Shown here: positions 55,801 to 64,000 of the stretch, in pieces | How the letters are laid out: the number at the start of each line of letters is the position of its first letter | Numbering within the stretch: position 1 is the first letter of the stretch | Assembly: GCF_963675165.1 (NCBI RefSeq) | Contig: NC_087381.1 | Coordinates: forward strand, 2,852,001 to 2,916,000 | Reading direction: 5' to 3' | Source: Halichondria panicea | Taxonomy: Eukaryota > Porifera > Demospongiae > Suberitida > Halichondriidae | DNA: 64,000 bases | Notes under the pieces: model-generated | The model's database searches: none | The model's input: the letters and a program-made list of their open reading frames with translations, nothing else | What the model was told of the DNA's origin: nothing | Program-made: the position numbers and the translations under genes

Positions 55801-58800
55801 ACAGGAGACGTAATACAAGACAGATAAACGCTCAAGAATGCCAAAATAAGATAAAAGTGCTGACTCAGCGGGTTGGGTAGGTTGGGGTTCCTTCAATGGC
55901 TTCTGTGCTTTTACTGTAGGAATTGGAGGTTACAAAGAAAATTAGAAGTTTAATTAACAATCGTGACCAACCTCCTCTGGTCGCAACCACATGCTGGTGT
56001 GAAATCAAATTTGCAATGAATAACATAGTGATGATTGTGATAATTATCATTGACCTTCATAAATTTGTCATAACTTAGTCATACTTTACTGAAATTCAAA
56101 GTTTCATATACCATTAGATTCCTTGTTAAAAAGCGCTTCTATCTATATGCTGTAGAGCTGGTAAGCTCCAACCAGCTAAAAGTTAGCATTTTCCATGTAG
56201 AAGTCCCAGGCATACTTGTCCACCACATAAAGAATAAATGAAGCCATAATTGACCACATAACTTCCGGGGTCGAACTCAACGCAAATAGACTTTAGTTGC
56301 GGTTACTACAGCCAGTATCTGTGACGTAGGTTTGGAGGAATGCTTTTTGTGTACAGTCTATTGGAGTTGCATACTCTTCCTAATGAACTCTTGTAAAAAA
56401 GCTGATATATTATTATACCAGGAGCGCATGAGGAGATGGAGCATATCTTACTACATGTACGCAGATTTTGACATGTCAAATCGCTAGGTATTCACTATTA
56501 TTAGATCAAACGCGTTATCAGCGGCATATGTACAGAGTACTTAGCGCATTACAAAGCACCTTATATAATTAGTTACTACATGTGGTTTCTATAGTGTTCT
56601 ATAGAAACGGTCCACAATTTCAAACCAGCATACCAAGTTACATGGAGTTGCCTGTCAATGCACATTGCCAGGAGTACATCGCTAATAGGCACCAACAACA
56701 AACAATATAGGGGGTGTGGTGACCGGAAGTGGGTGTGGCCTCCATTCCCCCCCCCCCCCCGCTAGCGCACAGTTCGTTTTCAAACTTCCCCCCCCAAACT
56801 TAAAATCTTGGATGACACCCTGACTACCGTAGAAACTGGATTATTAGCGCTTACTCGATTATAAGCGTATCTTTATTTTAAGCGCATGCTCAACTGCAGG
56901 CTTTTTATACTCGAATTGAAGCGCTTTTCCAATTATGCGAAGGTTATTAGTGTAATTTTAGAATTAATTTTGTTTATTGAGCTAGTTAGCTTGTACAGTG
57001 CAGGATAGCTATATAGCTGGTGACATCCATCTGTAAGTACTCTCTGGGCATGCTGTTACCTTGTCTGATCATGCTGAGAGAATGTGAGACATGGATGAGA
57101 TCCTTTTATTCCAAGTTCCTGGTCAATCTGAATGTTTTTATAATATGAATTTAAATGATATAAATGAACTGTAAAATGAACTGTAACATAATAGTATGAT
57201 ATAGATCATGTTTGCCATAAATACTGCAATCTGATTGGCTAAAGGAAGTGTTCTATCCAACTTAGAAAATCATGTACTTACTTAGAAAATCATGTACTTC
57301 ACTTAGAAAATCATGTAGCAAAGATTAGATAAGAACATTCAAATCTGATTGGCTAAATACTCATGGTTGCTATGATCTAAGCTTAGACACTGTTTATAGG
57401 AAGTTTCCACATGATTTAGAAGTTCTCAGGGCTAGTAGAACCCTCACTGCGTTCGGGATACTACAACCAGCCCTTTGGGCTTCTAAATCATGTAGAAACT
57501 TCCTAAACAGTGTCTAACAGATCCAGTTAGGGTTGCCTGCTTGCCTTGCTTGCTCACTTTCTAGCCAGCTTGCGAGTAAGCCCTCATCACGGAAACATCC
57601 GGTTGCTGGGTGGGGCTCAAAATGACTGCATTATAGGCGCATTCTCGAATATAAGCGTATAGAGCTCTGCTATTGACCCTAAAAGCGCATGCGCTAATAA
57701 TCCAGTTTCTACGGTATGTATAGTAAGACGCTTAATCTCCTCACAGAGGTAATGTATAAATGAAAGCACCGCAGGTGCTGATGCCTCGGTGGAGATGCCA
57801 AAGCTACATAACATAAAGCTACATGTACTAAAGTCTATTTGTGTTGAGTTTGACCTTCATAAAGTTGTCATAACTTAGTCATACTTTACTGAAATTCAAA
57901 ATTTCATATACCATTCGATTCCTTGTTAAAAAGCGCTTCTATCTATATGCTATAGAGCTGGTAAACTCCAACCAGCTAAAAGTTAGCATTTTCCATGTAG
58001 AAGTCCCAGGCATACTTGTCCACCACATAAAGTGTAAATGAAGCCATAAATTGACCACATAACTTCCGGGGTCGAACTCAACGCAAATAGACTTTAATAG
58101 CTTTTATGCACATGATAAACAATTTAATTTTGCTGCATGCAAAAACTCGAAGAGTGGGTAATGATCGACCATGATTGTTGTTAAAAACGATCGATGCCAA
58201 AGATTCAAGTCTAAAATTAATGGCTGCCATCAGCAGAGCCTTGCAGCTCTCTTCCTCACTCTTGCAGCTACCAATAGCTAGCGTTCTAGTGCAGAGCTAA
58301 CTACTAAGTAAAGTAGTAACACTCGGTAAACAAGTTTGGCTTCTGAAATGGCTGCAATGGCATTCCGAGTAAGCAAAACTAGGCATAACTCGAGAACAAA
58401 GCATTATTTTGCAAATCCACGAATTAAAATCCAAGTAAACATGACTAGAAGCCTATAGAAACTCTTACTTGCACTTGATTCATCCTTGAGCAGCTGTAGC
58501 AGTCTACACACACAGACAAACGAACACACTACCGTATACCTCGCTTGCGCATGCGCACCGAGGCATAATAATCACCCCCATACAGACCAAAGGTAGCTGT
58601 ATTAATAAGAATGTGGCCTACTAGCACAGGTTTCACGTGTACATAATTATATCACATGCTGTACACAAACTTACACTGTACAGCTGTATATAAGGGCCTA
58701 TTACTATTACTATTGCACCAACAACATTTACACGGTGACACGTACTGTACGATGATAGTGCACGTCACATATATACATGTAGTATGATAATATGGTGTTA

Positions 58801-61800
58801 TTTACTGAGTCTGGTCCTTGAGATGTATGTGTATCTGTCATGTGACACAGGTGCCCAAGGGTGGTGAGGAGTGTGAGCTGTGTAAGGTGATTGTCAGCTA
58901 CCTAGACCTGGCCGTCAACAAGAACTCGACAGAAAAGGAGATTGAGACTGCTGTGGAGGATTTCTGTCGACTCATCAAGTCCACAAAGGTACGTATGGAG
59001 CATTTCATACGTAACACTGCATGTATACATGTCTAGGATACTTTGGGGAACATATACATTGTAGAGTTTATTAAAACACTAAGGGTATATAAAGATACCA
59101 TAAGGAATGTCTTTTATAGCTCTATAGCGGCTTTCTTTCGGTTCTACAACTGGTTTCTTTGTAGAGAGGTTGTCTTTTCGGGGACGGTCCTTCATACATG
59201 AATATGTACATTGTATATATGTACATGTATGTAGGAGGCTCCGATATCGTATTACTAGGAATTGTGCTGCTTATATAGTACAAACACACAGTACATGATT
59301 ATATACTATACGTACATGTACCGTATTACAGGAACATTTGGCGAGTGTCATATTTGGTGAATGACCAAAATTGTAATTTAGCGTCTCAGCTAGGCATGGC
59401 TGCTATGGCAATGATGTTGCGTCCACCGGTAAATTTTAAGTTGACGATCTTTGGTAAAACTCGCCAAATCTTCCTGTTATATACATGTGTACATGTACGT
59501 GCGGTGTATTGAATTGTATTTATACATAATTTTATATACATGTACATGTACTGTACCTGCAGTGCACTTCCCTCATCACTGAGTACTTTGGAGTAGTCTG
59601 GCAGTTGGTCAAGGGAGAATTGGTGAGTGCATGAGGGTGCAACACATGTGTGTACATGACCAACACGTGTGTGTACATGAGGGTGCAGCACGTGTGAGTG
59701 CATGAGGGTGCAACACGTGTGTGTACATGACCAACACGTGTGAGTGCATGAGGGTGCAACACGTGTGTGTACATGACCAACATGTGTGAGTGCATGAGGG
59801 TGCAACACGTGTGTGTACATGACCAACACGTGTGTGTACATGACCAACACGTGTGTGTACATGACCAACACGTGTGTGTACTGGTGGATCATGTGCTTAT
59901 CATGTACGACTGCATTTGGTCTCGATGTACTTGCTAACTGAATATTATTCTCTTTATAATTATGTAAAATATCTAATGCTTAGTACATGTAATTCTCAAA
60001 TACACATGGCACGTACAGTATACATGTATAAAATTATGTAATGTGCTTAATGTATGTAGCCACAAAGTCTTTTAGCATCGATCATTTTACTCTCCCTCTC
60101 AGAACAACGATGAGTTCTGTAAGCAGACCAACATGTGTCCCTCGCTCAGTCGAGTTGCCATCTCCGTGCCAACGGTCTCTGTGGTGTGCGATGTCTGTAA
60201 ACTCGTGGTTCCTTTCTTAAGAAATTTTATTGACAATAACAAAACTGAGGTGAGACTCATAGCTTCGTTCATCTGCCCATGTGCATGCCATCTATTAGAC
60301 TACATGTAAGTATTAAACTACAGATATCGTATTACTAGAATATTACTGTAGATCGAGCGCCACAGAATTAAGTTGTTTAATGTTAAATTTAACTTCACCT
60401 TTAGACCGAGGCCAAGGCTGCAGTGGAAGGACTCTGTAGCAAACTACCAAACTCTTATGAAGACGAGTGTACTTCACTCGTAGATAACTACTTTGGCTTG
60501 ATCTGGAAATACCTGGAGTCTTACACTGTGAGTGATAACTGATCGTGTTACGTACATGTACAGTGCATGTACGTACATGTACATGTAAGAGGGAGTCTGT
60601 CTGATGACATGTATGTATCTACACTGCACGTGCATGTTGGCAACGTTGGCTTTTAGTTGCGATACAGTTATTTTACTGGCGGTTTCAATGTGCCTGCTAA
60701 AATGCTCCGTACGAGTTATTCATATGGAGTTTGCAATATGGCTACATGTACATGTATATCCCAATCAAACTTTTAATTGGCCATGAAAACATCATTTAAT
60801 GTCCGCTTGTACTGTGTTGCAGGATGATGAACAAATCTGTTCAGATCTTGAGTTGTGCTCCAAGTCTAAAGTCACTGTGTCTCTCCAGAGGAAGCTCCCT
60901 CAGGTAATGTAATGTACCATGCTTTATATAGAAGAAGCTCCCTCAGGTAATGTAGGGTACATGTACCATGCTCTAGCGATGGTTTTGTCATTGAGTGCGC
61001 AGTACATGTACGTGTGTATTTTACGTACAAGTAGTTCTTTGATGGATTTTACTTATTATTGTAAAATAAGTATGACATGCACTCCATTTTTATGTTGATA
61101 TATGATTTTCGTCCAGGCTGGTGTGGGGTGTGTTCTGTGCGAGTTTGTGCTCAAAGAAGTTTACGATGTTCTGGACGGCAACACGACTGAGGTAGGTACA
61201 GTTGTGTAGCATACAATGTACCGTATTGCGGGTATGTATTTTCGATGATGGCGTAAAATATAGAGTGTCATAATTATTATACAGTAGATATCTAGCACTC
61301 AGCAGCATCCATTTCACAGCTTACATGTATATACAGGTATGTGTACTTCCCTATACAGGCTGCCATTAAGAATGCTCTGGACCAAGTGTGTGATATTCTA
61401 CCATCATCCCTCAAGTCAGAGGTGAGCTGGTGAACTCTAAATGAGATACGAGTATGTGGTGGTGTAGACACCCTCGAGCCCTCTGCCAGTACTCGTGTGC
61501 GCTTCACTGACCACTATAGCGTGTGCGGCAGTGAGTACTTGCATGTGCACCTACATGTACATGTATGCTCGCGAGTGACTCGTTACTCGTATTTAACTTT
61601 GTCTGATCTCTGCTAGTCTATTACAGTGTACATGTATATGCTGCTTCTTTAAACATGCGTTAATATTCATGCCAGGGCAAATATATACATGTATCTCCCC
61701 TCACACTCTCTCTTCCCACTTCTGCAGTGTCAGGAGTTGGTTGATACCTACACACCTCAGATCATCAATTTTATTGAGCAAGAACTTACCCCCGAGGAAA

Positions 61801-63610
61801 TCTGCACCAAACTCACTCTGTGTACGTCCACCATCAAAGTCTTTTCTCCCAAAGTTTCTTCTCCCAAGGTGATGCACTTTCTTTGAATGTATGGGTCGAT
61901 AAGTTTTAGAACATCCAGCCACTGTACATGTACAGTAGATGCATGTACACGTGTAGTACATGCAATTGGCTGGCTGCTACTGACACGTATTTAATTACAA
62001 AGTATGAAGTCGGTACGCTATATACGCTACTAATATACAGCTGTACTGTATCACTGTGCGTACGCTGTATGTCATTGGGTATACACTACTGGTAGCTGTA
62101 CTCGTTTATTATGACTCACTCATGCAGGCTGGTGTGGAGTGCATTATGTGCGACTTTGTGATGAAAGAACTGGAGAAACTTCTTGGAGAAAACTCTACAG
62201 AGGTAGATATTGTTCAATAGATATTATAGTGCTCGTCATGTTCAAGTGTGATGTGTATCGATCCACCTGCCCAGGCTGAAATCAAGGCTGCTCTGGATAA
62301 AGTGTGCAGTTATCTACCAAAAACCGTTAACAGCACGGTCAGTTACAATTATGTGTACATTTACAAGTATTTTTCCGATTGTGCTGCTAACATACATGTA
62401 CAATGTTGCTCTCGTGTACTTCATCTCAATTCTGTGTTCAGTGCGTATCCCTTGTGGACAATTATCTTGATGATATTGTTAAAGCAATCGTCAATGGTGC
62501 TACTCCCGACGAAGTCTGTACAGTTATTAAACTGTGCACAACCTCCGCCAAATTCTCGTCTCTCAAAGTCTCATCTCCCAAGGTTTGTTAGTGTGGTGTG
62601 TCATTTATGGTTGTGCATAGTGTACTCCTATAATTATATGCTTTCTAGTACAGCATTTTGATATAATATGCATTATACCTGTATACTGTGAGTATACTAT
62701 AATTATGTCATTGGGTATACGCTACTGGCAGATGCACTCAGGTCATTTGTTACTCACTCTGCAGGCCAGTGTGGAGTGCGTTCTGTGTGAGTTTGTGATA
62801 AAAGAAGTGGACAGTCTTATCGGAAACAACAACACTGAGGTATACATGTAGATACAATAATGAGCGAAGGGGAAACACTAATCCCCCCACTACCTCCCCT
62901 GCAGGCTGCCATCACTTCTGCTCTGGAGAAAGTGTGCAGTATTCTACCAAAAACAATCCAGACTGAGGTAAGATATGCATGCGTATACTGCCGGTCTGGT
63001 GATAAAACTTCTTGTTTTACAAAGTTTATAATAGATAGAATATGTTCTTCAACCCGTTCCGTGTTTAGGCAATGCACCTGGTCTCATAATTTATTGTAGG
63101 TGATTTTCGTATGGTGAAAATTAAAGTTTGTACTTAGAGCATTCATACAAGAATTTAAATTTTCACAATTTAAATGCGCATGAATGTTGTACATGTACAT
63201 CAGTTTTGAGCTGTACAAAATTGAGTGGTTTACATGTACATGTATATAAAAAGTTGCACCAATTGAAAGCACTCTGTGATATATCATGCCCATGAGTGCA
63301 CATACGCACACCGAGGCATAATTACTCACTATACAGAATAATGTACCTAATACTTGCCTGTAGTGTGTGTACGTGTACATATTGCAAGCCTTTCATGTGG
63401 CTTAATTTGAAATTCGAAGAATATGTCAAATTCTTCAATACAATAGTAATTAACGTCGTGTCGTGTATGTATTCTATTTCCCAGTGTGTCTCCCTTGTGG
63501 ACCAGTATGCTGATGAGATCATTCAAGCACTCGTTAGTGGACTCTCACCTGACCAAGTGTGTACTACTATTAAGCTGTGCACATCAGTCAGCAAAGTATC
63601 GTCTCCCAAG
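46869..63610 (+). CDS. Prosaposin-like multi-saposin precursor, at least 31 exons (possibly 3' incomplete)
   Basis: Exon 1 (46869-46908) and exon 2 (48471-48592) encode a signal peptide (MKLLTTIAVVTVL..) and one saposin-A-type domain (GSKCVWGPSYWCQSPSTAKE, then CGQETYCQQAVW). Exons 3-31 encode ten saposin-B-type domains with the six-cysteine pattern; all later introns are phase 0 and frame is kept through 972 residues. Prosaposins are secreted or lysosome-targeted precursors cut into small saposins that present lipids to hydrolases. N-glycosylation motifs (NSS, NYS, NIS, NTT) occur in most domains. Vertebrate prosaposin has four saposin-B domains, so this is a strong expansion. The last exon seen ends SSPK followed by GTTGGTTAG: either a donor or two codons and a stop (VG*). 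No further exon is visible before the window end. Confidence 0.88.
48197..48253 (+). pseudogene. Orphan copy of ankyrin exon 16 of the CARD/ankyrin gene
   Basis: This ~57 bp stretch in intron 1 of the prosaposin gene matches 35733-35790 (exon 16 of the CARD/ankyrin gene). Both share CGTGTTGCCA, TATGAGAGGC and ACACCATCATTACCCAG, with a few substitutions. The matching frame would read [16 protein letters not shown]. No splice sites flank it in usable form, so it is a fossil fragment. Confidence 0.65.
49161..50032 (+). other. Saposin-B domain 1 (exons 3-5)
   Basis: Exons 49161-49250, 49450-49569 and 49967-50032. Cysteines: ECDMC, KKLC, AAC, TVC, KMC. The order C..C, C, C, C..C is complete. The middle exon carries a longer helix-2/3 unit than the other domains, merging two exons that are separate elsewhere. 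Confidence 0.85.
50926..52047. mobile_element. Inverted-repeat element, TIR CAGGGTGTCATACAGG
   Basis: 1.12 kb in intron 6 of the prosaposin gene. It starts CAGGGTGTCATACAGG and ends CCTGTATGACACCCTG, an exact inversion. A poly-C run lies just inside the left end. A second element with piggyBac-like ends sits inside it. A relative with GGATGACACCCTGA ends is seen near 56730-56825. Confidence 0.75.
51062..51967 (-). mobile_element. piggyBac-like element at TTAA, degenerate
   Basis: Flanked by TTAA on both sides (51062-51065 and 51964-51967), with ends CCCTTTCCCGGCTTTA and TAAAGCCGGGAAAGGG. TTAA duplications and CCCTTT ends are diagnostic of piggyBac elements. On the minus strand near 51790-51550, broken frames with SEVLGQLDSENNDAYG and EEPEEEAPE resemble the acidic N-terminus of a piggyBac transposase. 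No catalytic part is present. Confidence 0.65.
53073..53601 (+). other. Saposin-B domain 3, cassette copy 1 (exons 9-11)
   Basis: Exons 53073-53225, 53343-53402 and 53539-53601. It starts TSPKGLGDACSTCTLVV. The N-glycosylation sites NYS and NIS are present. First member of a near-identical triplet. Confidence 0.85.
53997..54514 (+). other. Saposin-B domain 4, cassette copy 2 (exons 12-14)
   Basis: Exons 53997-54149, 54267-54326 and 54452-54514. Differs from copy 1 by a few residues (for example NFIKNF for NYIKSF). Confidence 0.85.
54922..55450 (+). other. Saposin-B domain 5, cassette copy 3 (exons 15-17)
   Basis: Exons 54922-55074, 55192-55251 and 55388-55450. It shares the NFIKNF form with copy 2 but has DASSSED in place of DGNYSED, losing the first glycosylation site. 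Confidence 0.85.
55725..56394. mobile_element. Truncated MULE-type MITE followed by an interrupted second MITE
   Basis: 55725-55979 is an inverted, truncated copy of the MULE-type MITE at 15559-16053: shared CTTGTTTCTTTGACTCCTG.., CGGGTTGGGTAGGTTGGGG, ending CCAACCTCCTCTG. At once, 55980-56045 and 56295-56393 give two halves of the 26804-27082 family, split by a TAAAGTCTATTTG-family MITE. Confidence 0.65.
56051..56295. mobile_element. MITE, TAAAGTCTATTTG family (nested copy)
   Basis: Interior and right end (CAACGCAAATAGACTTTA) match 57829-58096 closely. The outermost left end is missing. It is inserted in, and splits, a copy of the 26804-family MITE. Confidence 0.65.
56825..57716. mobile_element. 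Inverted-repeat element, TIR TACCGTAGAAACTGGATTATTAGCGC
   Basis: About 890 bp in the prosaposin intron: left end TACCGTAGAAACTGGATTAT, right end ATAATCCAGTTTCTACGGTA. Inner arms include AAGCGTAT and GCGCATGC words on both sides. It contains a copy of the 25972/26592 element pair at about 57190-57517. Confidence 0.7.
57190..57517. mobile_element. Short copy of the element at 25972-26724, including the 133 bp fold-back
   Basis: ATCATGTTTG.CATAAATACTGCAATCTG and the tandem TAGAAAATCATGTACTT units are followed by GTTGCTATGATCTAAGC and the TTAGACACTG..CAGTGTCTAA fold-back at 57383-57517. It lacks the ~450 bp interior of the 26 kb copy. Confidence 0.65.
57829..58096. mobile_element. MITE, TAAAGTCTATTTG family
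   Basis: Complete copy: left TAAAGTCTATTTGTGTTGAG, right CTCAACGCAAATAGACTTTA. TA at both ends. Highly similar to 56051-56295 and less so to 40103-40342. Confidence 0.75.
58851..60160 (+). other. Saposin-B domain 6 (exons 18-20, first part)
   Basis: Exons 58851-58988 and 59563-59622, plus the first part of 60103-60249. Cysteines: EECELC, DFC, CTS, EFC, NMC. Exon 20 fuses the end of this domain with the start of the next, so one intron has been lost here. Confidence 0.8.
59623..59890. repeat. Intronic minisatellite (ACACGTGTGTGTACATGACCA)
   Basis: Tandem units mix GTGTGTACATGACCAACAC and GTGAGTGCATGAGGGTGCAACAC, about 10-12 in all, in intron 19 of the prosaposin gene. The long minus-strand open frame over it is a repeat effect. 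Confidence 0.8.
60161..60903 (+). other. Saposin-B domain 7 (exons 20 second part, 21, 22)
   Basis: Second part of 60103-60249, then 60405-60527 and 60823-60903. Cysteines: VVCDVC, GLC, DEC, QIC, ELC. Exon 21 joins helix-2 and helix-3 units, another lost intron. Confidence 0.8.
61117..61868 (+). other. Saposin-B domain 8 (exons 23-25)
   Basis: Exons 61117-61191, 61359-61421 and 61728-61868. Cysteines: VGCVLC, QVC, CQE, EIC, TLC. It ends with the tail SPKVSSPK shared by domains 9 and 10, so domains 8-10 are a second, older family of duplicates. Confidence 0.85.
62128..62582 (+). other. Saposin-B domain 9 (exons 26-28)
   Basis: Exons 62128-62202, 62275-62337 and 62442-62582. Cysteines: VECIMC, KVC, CVS, EVC, KLC. 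The same 25/21/47 codon plan as domain 8. Confidence 0.85.
62765..63610 (+). other. Saposin-B domain 10 (exons 29-31)
   Basis: Exons 62765-62839, 62905-62967 and 63485-63610. Cysteines: VECVLC, KVC, CVS, QVC, KLC. The last exon is five codons shorter in the SSPK tail, and may be terminal (SSPKVG then TAG) or continue beyond the window. Confidence 0.8.
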
Positions 63611-64000
63611 GTTGGTTAGTGTGATTTCTCTATTATGGTTACTGTGAATGAGAGATTATCGCATCAACATTTTTGGCATTTAAATTAAAAGCATTTCGTT
63701 AGCGTTATTTGGTCAAATGACGTTGTGTCTTCTGTTAGCTACTTAAGCATTTTGTAGACCCTAATTTTTGTGGAGGATTGCTAACCCAGCGAAAATTTCA
63801 CGCTATACGGTACATACATGACTGTAGTACATGTACGTGTTTGCATGTGTACACATGTTCTAGCCTAGCAACGTAATGTAGAAGCTAGTACATGTATCTT
63901 CAGTAGCCAGAGAAGGTATAGAACACGCATCACGTGCACTGCAGTAATTCACATTAACCACTCAGATTTAGACAAGGATTAGTGCATGAAAAGTGTAGAT
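63611..64000. other. End of window, no exon seen; MITE end
   Basis: Contains one end of the TACCGTATAGCG-family element (AAAATTTCACGCTATACGGTA, ending about 63812) without a clear opposite end. No saposin exon could be recognised in these 390 bp. Confidence 0.4.

Noticed and set aside
59386-59892. Minus-strand open frame with repeated HVLVMYT-like units
   Set aside because: Product of the intronic minisatellite; unit length is a multiple of three and composition alone keeps it open.

Overview
The window is a piece of an AT-rich animal nuclear genome. Coding sequence is cut into short exons by GT-AG introns, and gene families and transposon remnants look metazoan. The best guess is a marine demosponge. 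The reasons are a CARD-like/ankyrin gene, a kelch-kinase fusion, a POT-family protein with a sponge-like C-terminus, compact introns and a high density of short inverted-repeat transposons. The species cannot be fixed from the sequence alone.

Layout. Positions 1-8 kb are repeat-rich: a roughly 500 bp duplication, a decayed Ty1/copia fragment on the minus strand (2.65-3.33 kb), and a frameshifted retrotransposon with reverse transcriptase and restriction-like endonuclease on the plus strand (about 4.5-7.75 kb). An isolated PH-domain exon lies near 8.9 kb. A damaged POT/PTR2 transporter gene occupies 9.3-10.85 kb (minus). From 11 to 30 kb there is one clear gene, a secreted metzincin-like metalloprotease in four exons (17.2-19.06 kb, minus). 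The rest of that stretch is mobile-element debris: a MULE-type MITE with a perfect 9 bp target duplication, a triple nest of inverted-repeat elements, and a minisatellite.

From 30 kb the window is gene-dense. A CARD-like/ankyrin gene with 17 exons runs from 30.4 to 36.0 kb (+). A three-exon gene of unknown family lies at 36.3-37.2 kb (-). A kelch-coiled-coil-protein kinase gene lies at 38.3-41.4 kb (-). A decayed NUDIX hydrolase sits at 42.3-43.0 kb (-), head to head with NDUFA12, a respiratory complex I accessory subunit, at 43.2-46.3 kb (+). A very large prosaposin-like gene starts at 46.87 kb (+) and may run off the right edge. It has one saposin-A domain and ten saposin-B domains, three of them in almost identical 925 bp tandem cassettes.

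The genes do not form one obvious pathway. Recurring themes are modular exon duplication (ankyrin and saposin exons, all symmetric phase 0) and heavy loading of introns with MITEs of several families, often nested. Exon coordinates were read by hand from splice signals, and for the multi-exon genes the summed lengths keep frame. No tRNA, rRNA or CRISPR array was recognised.
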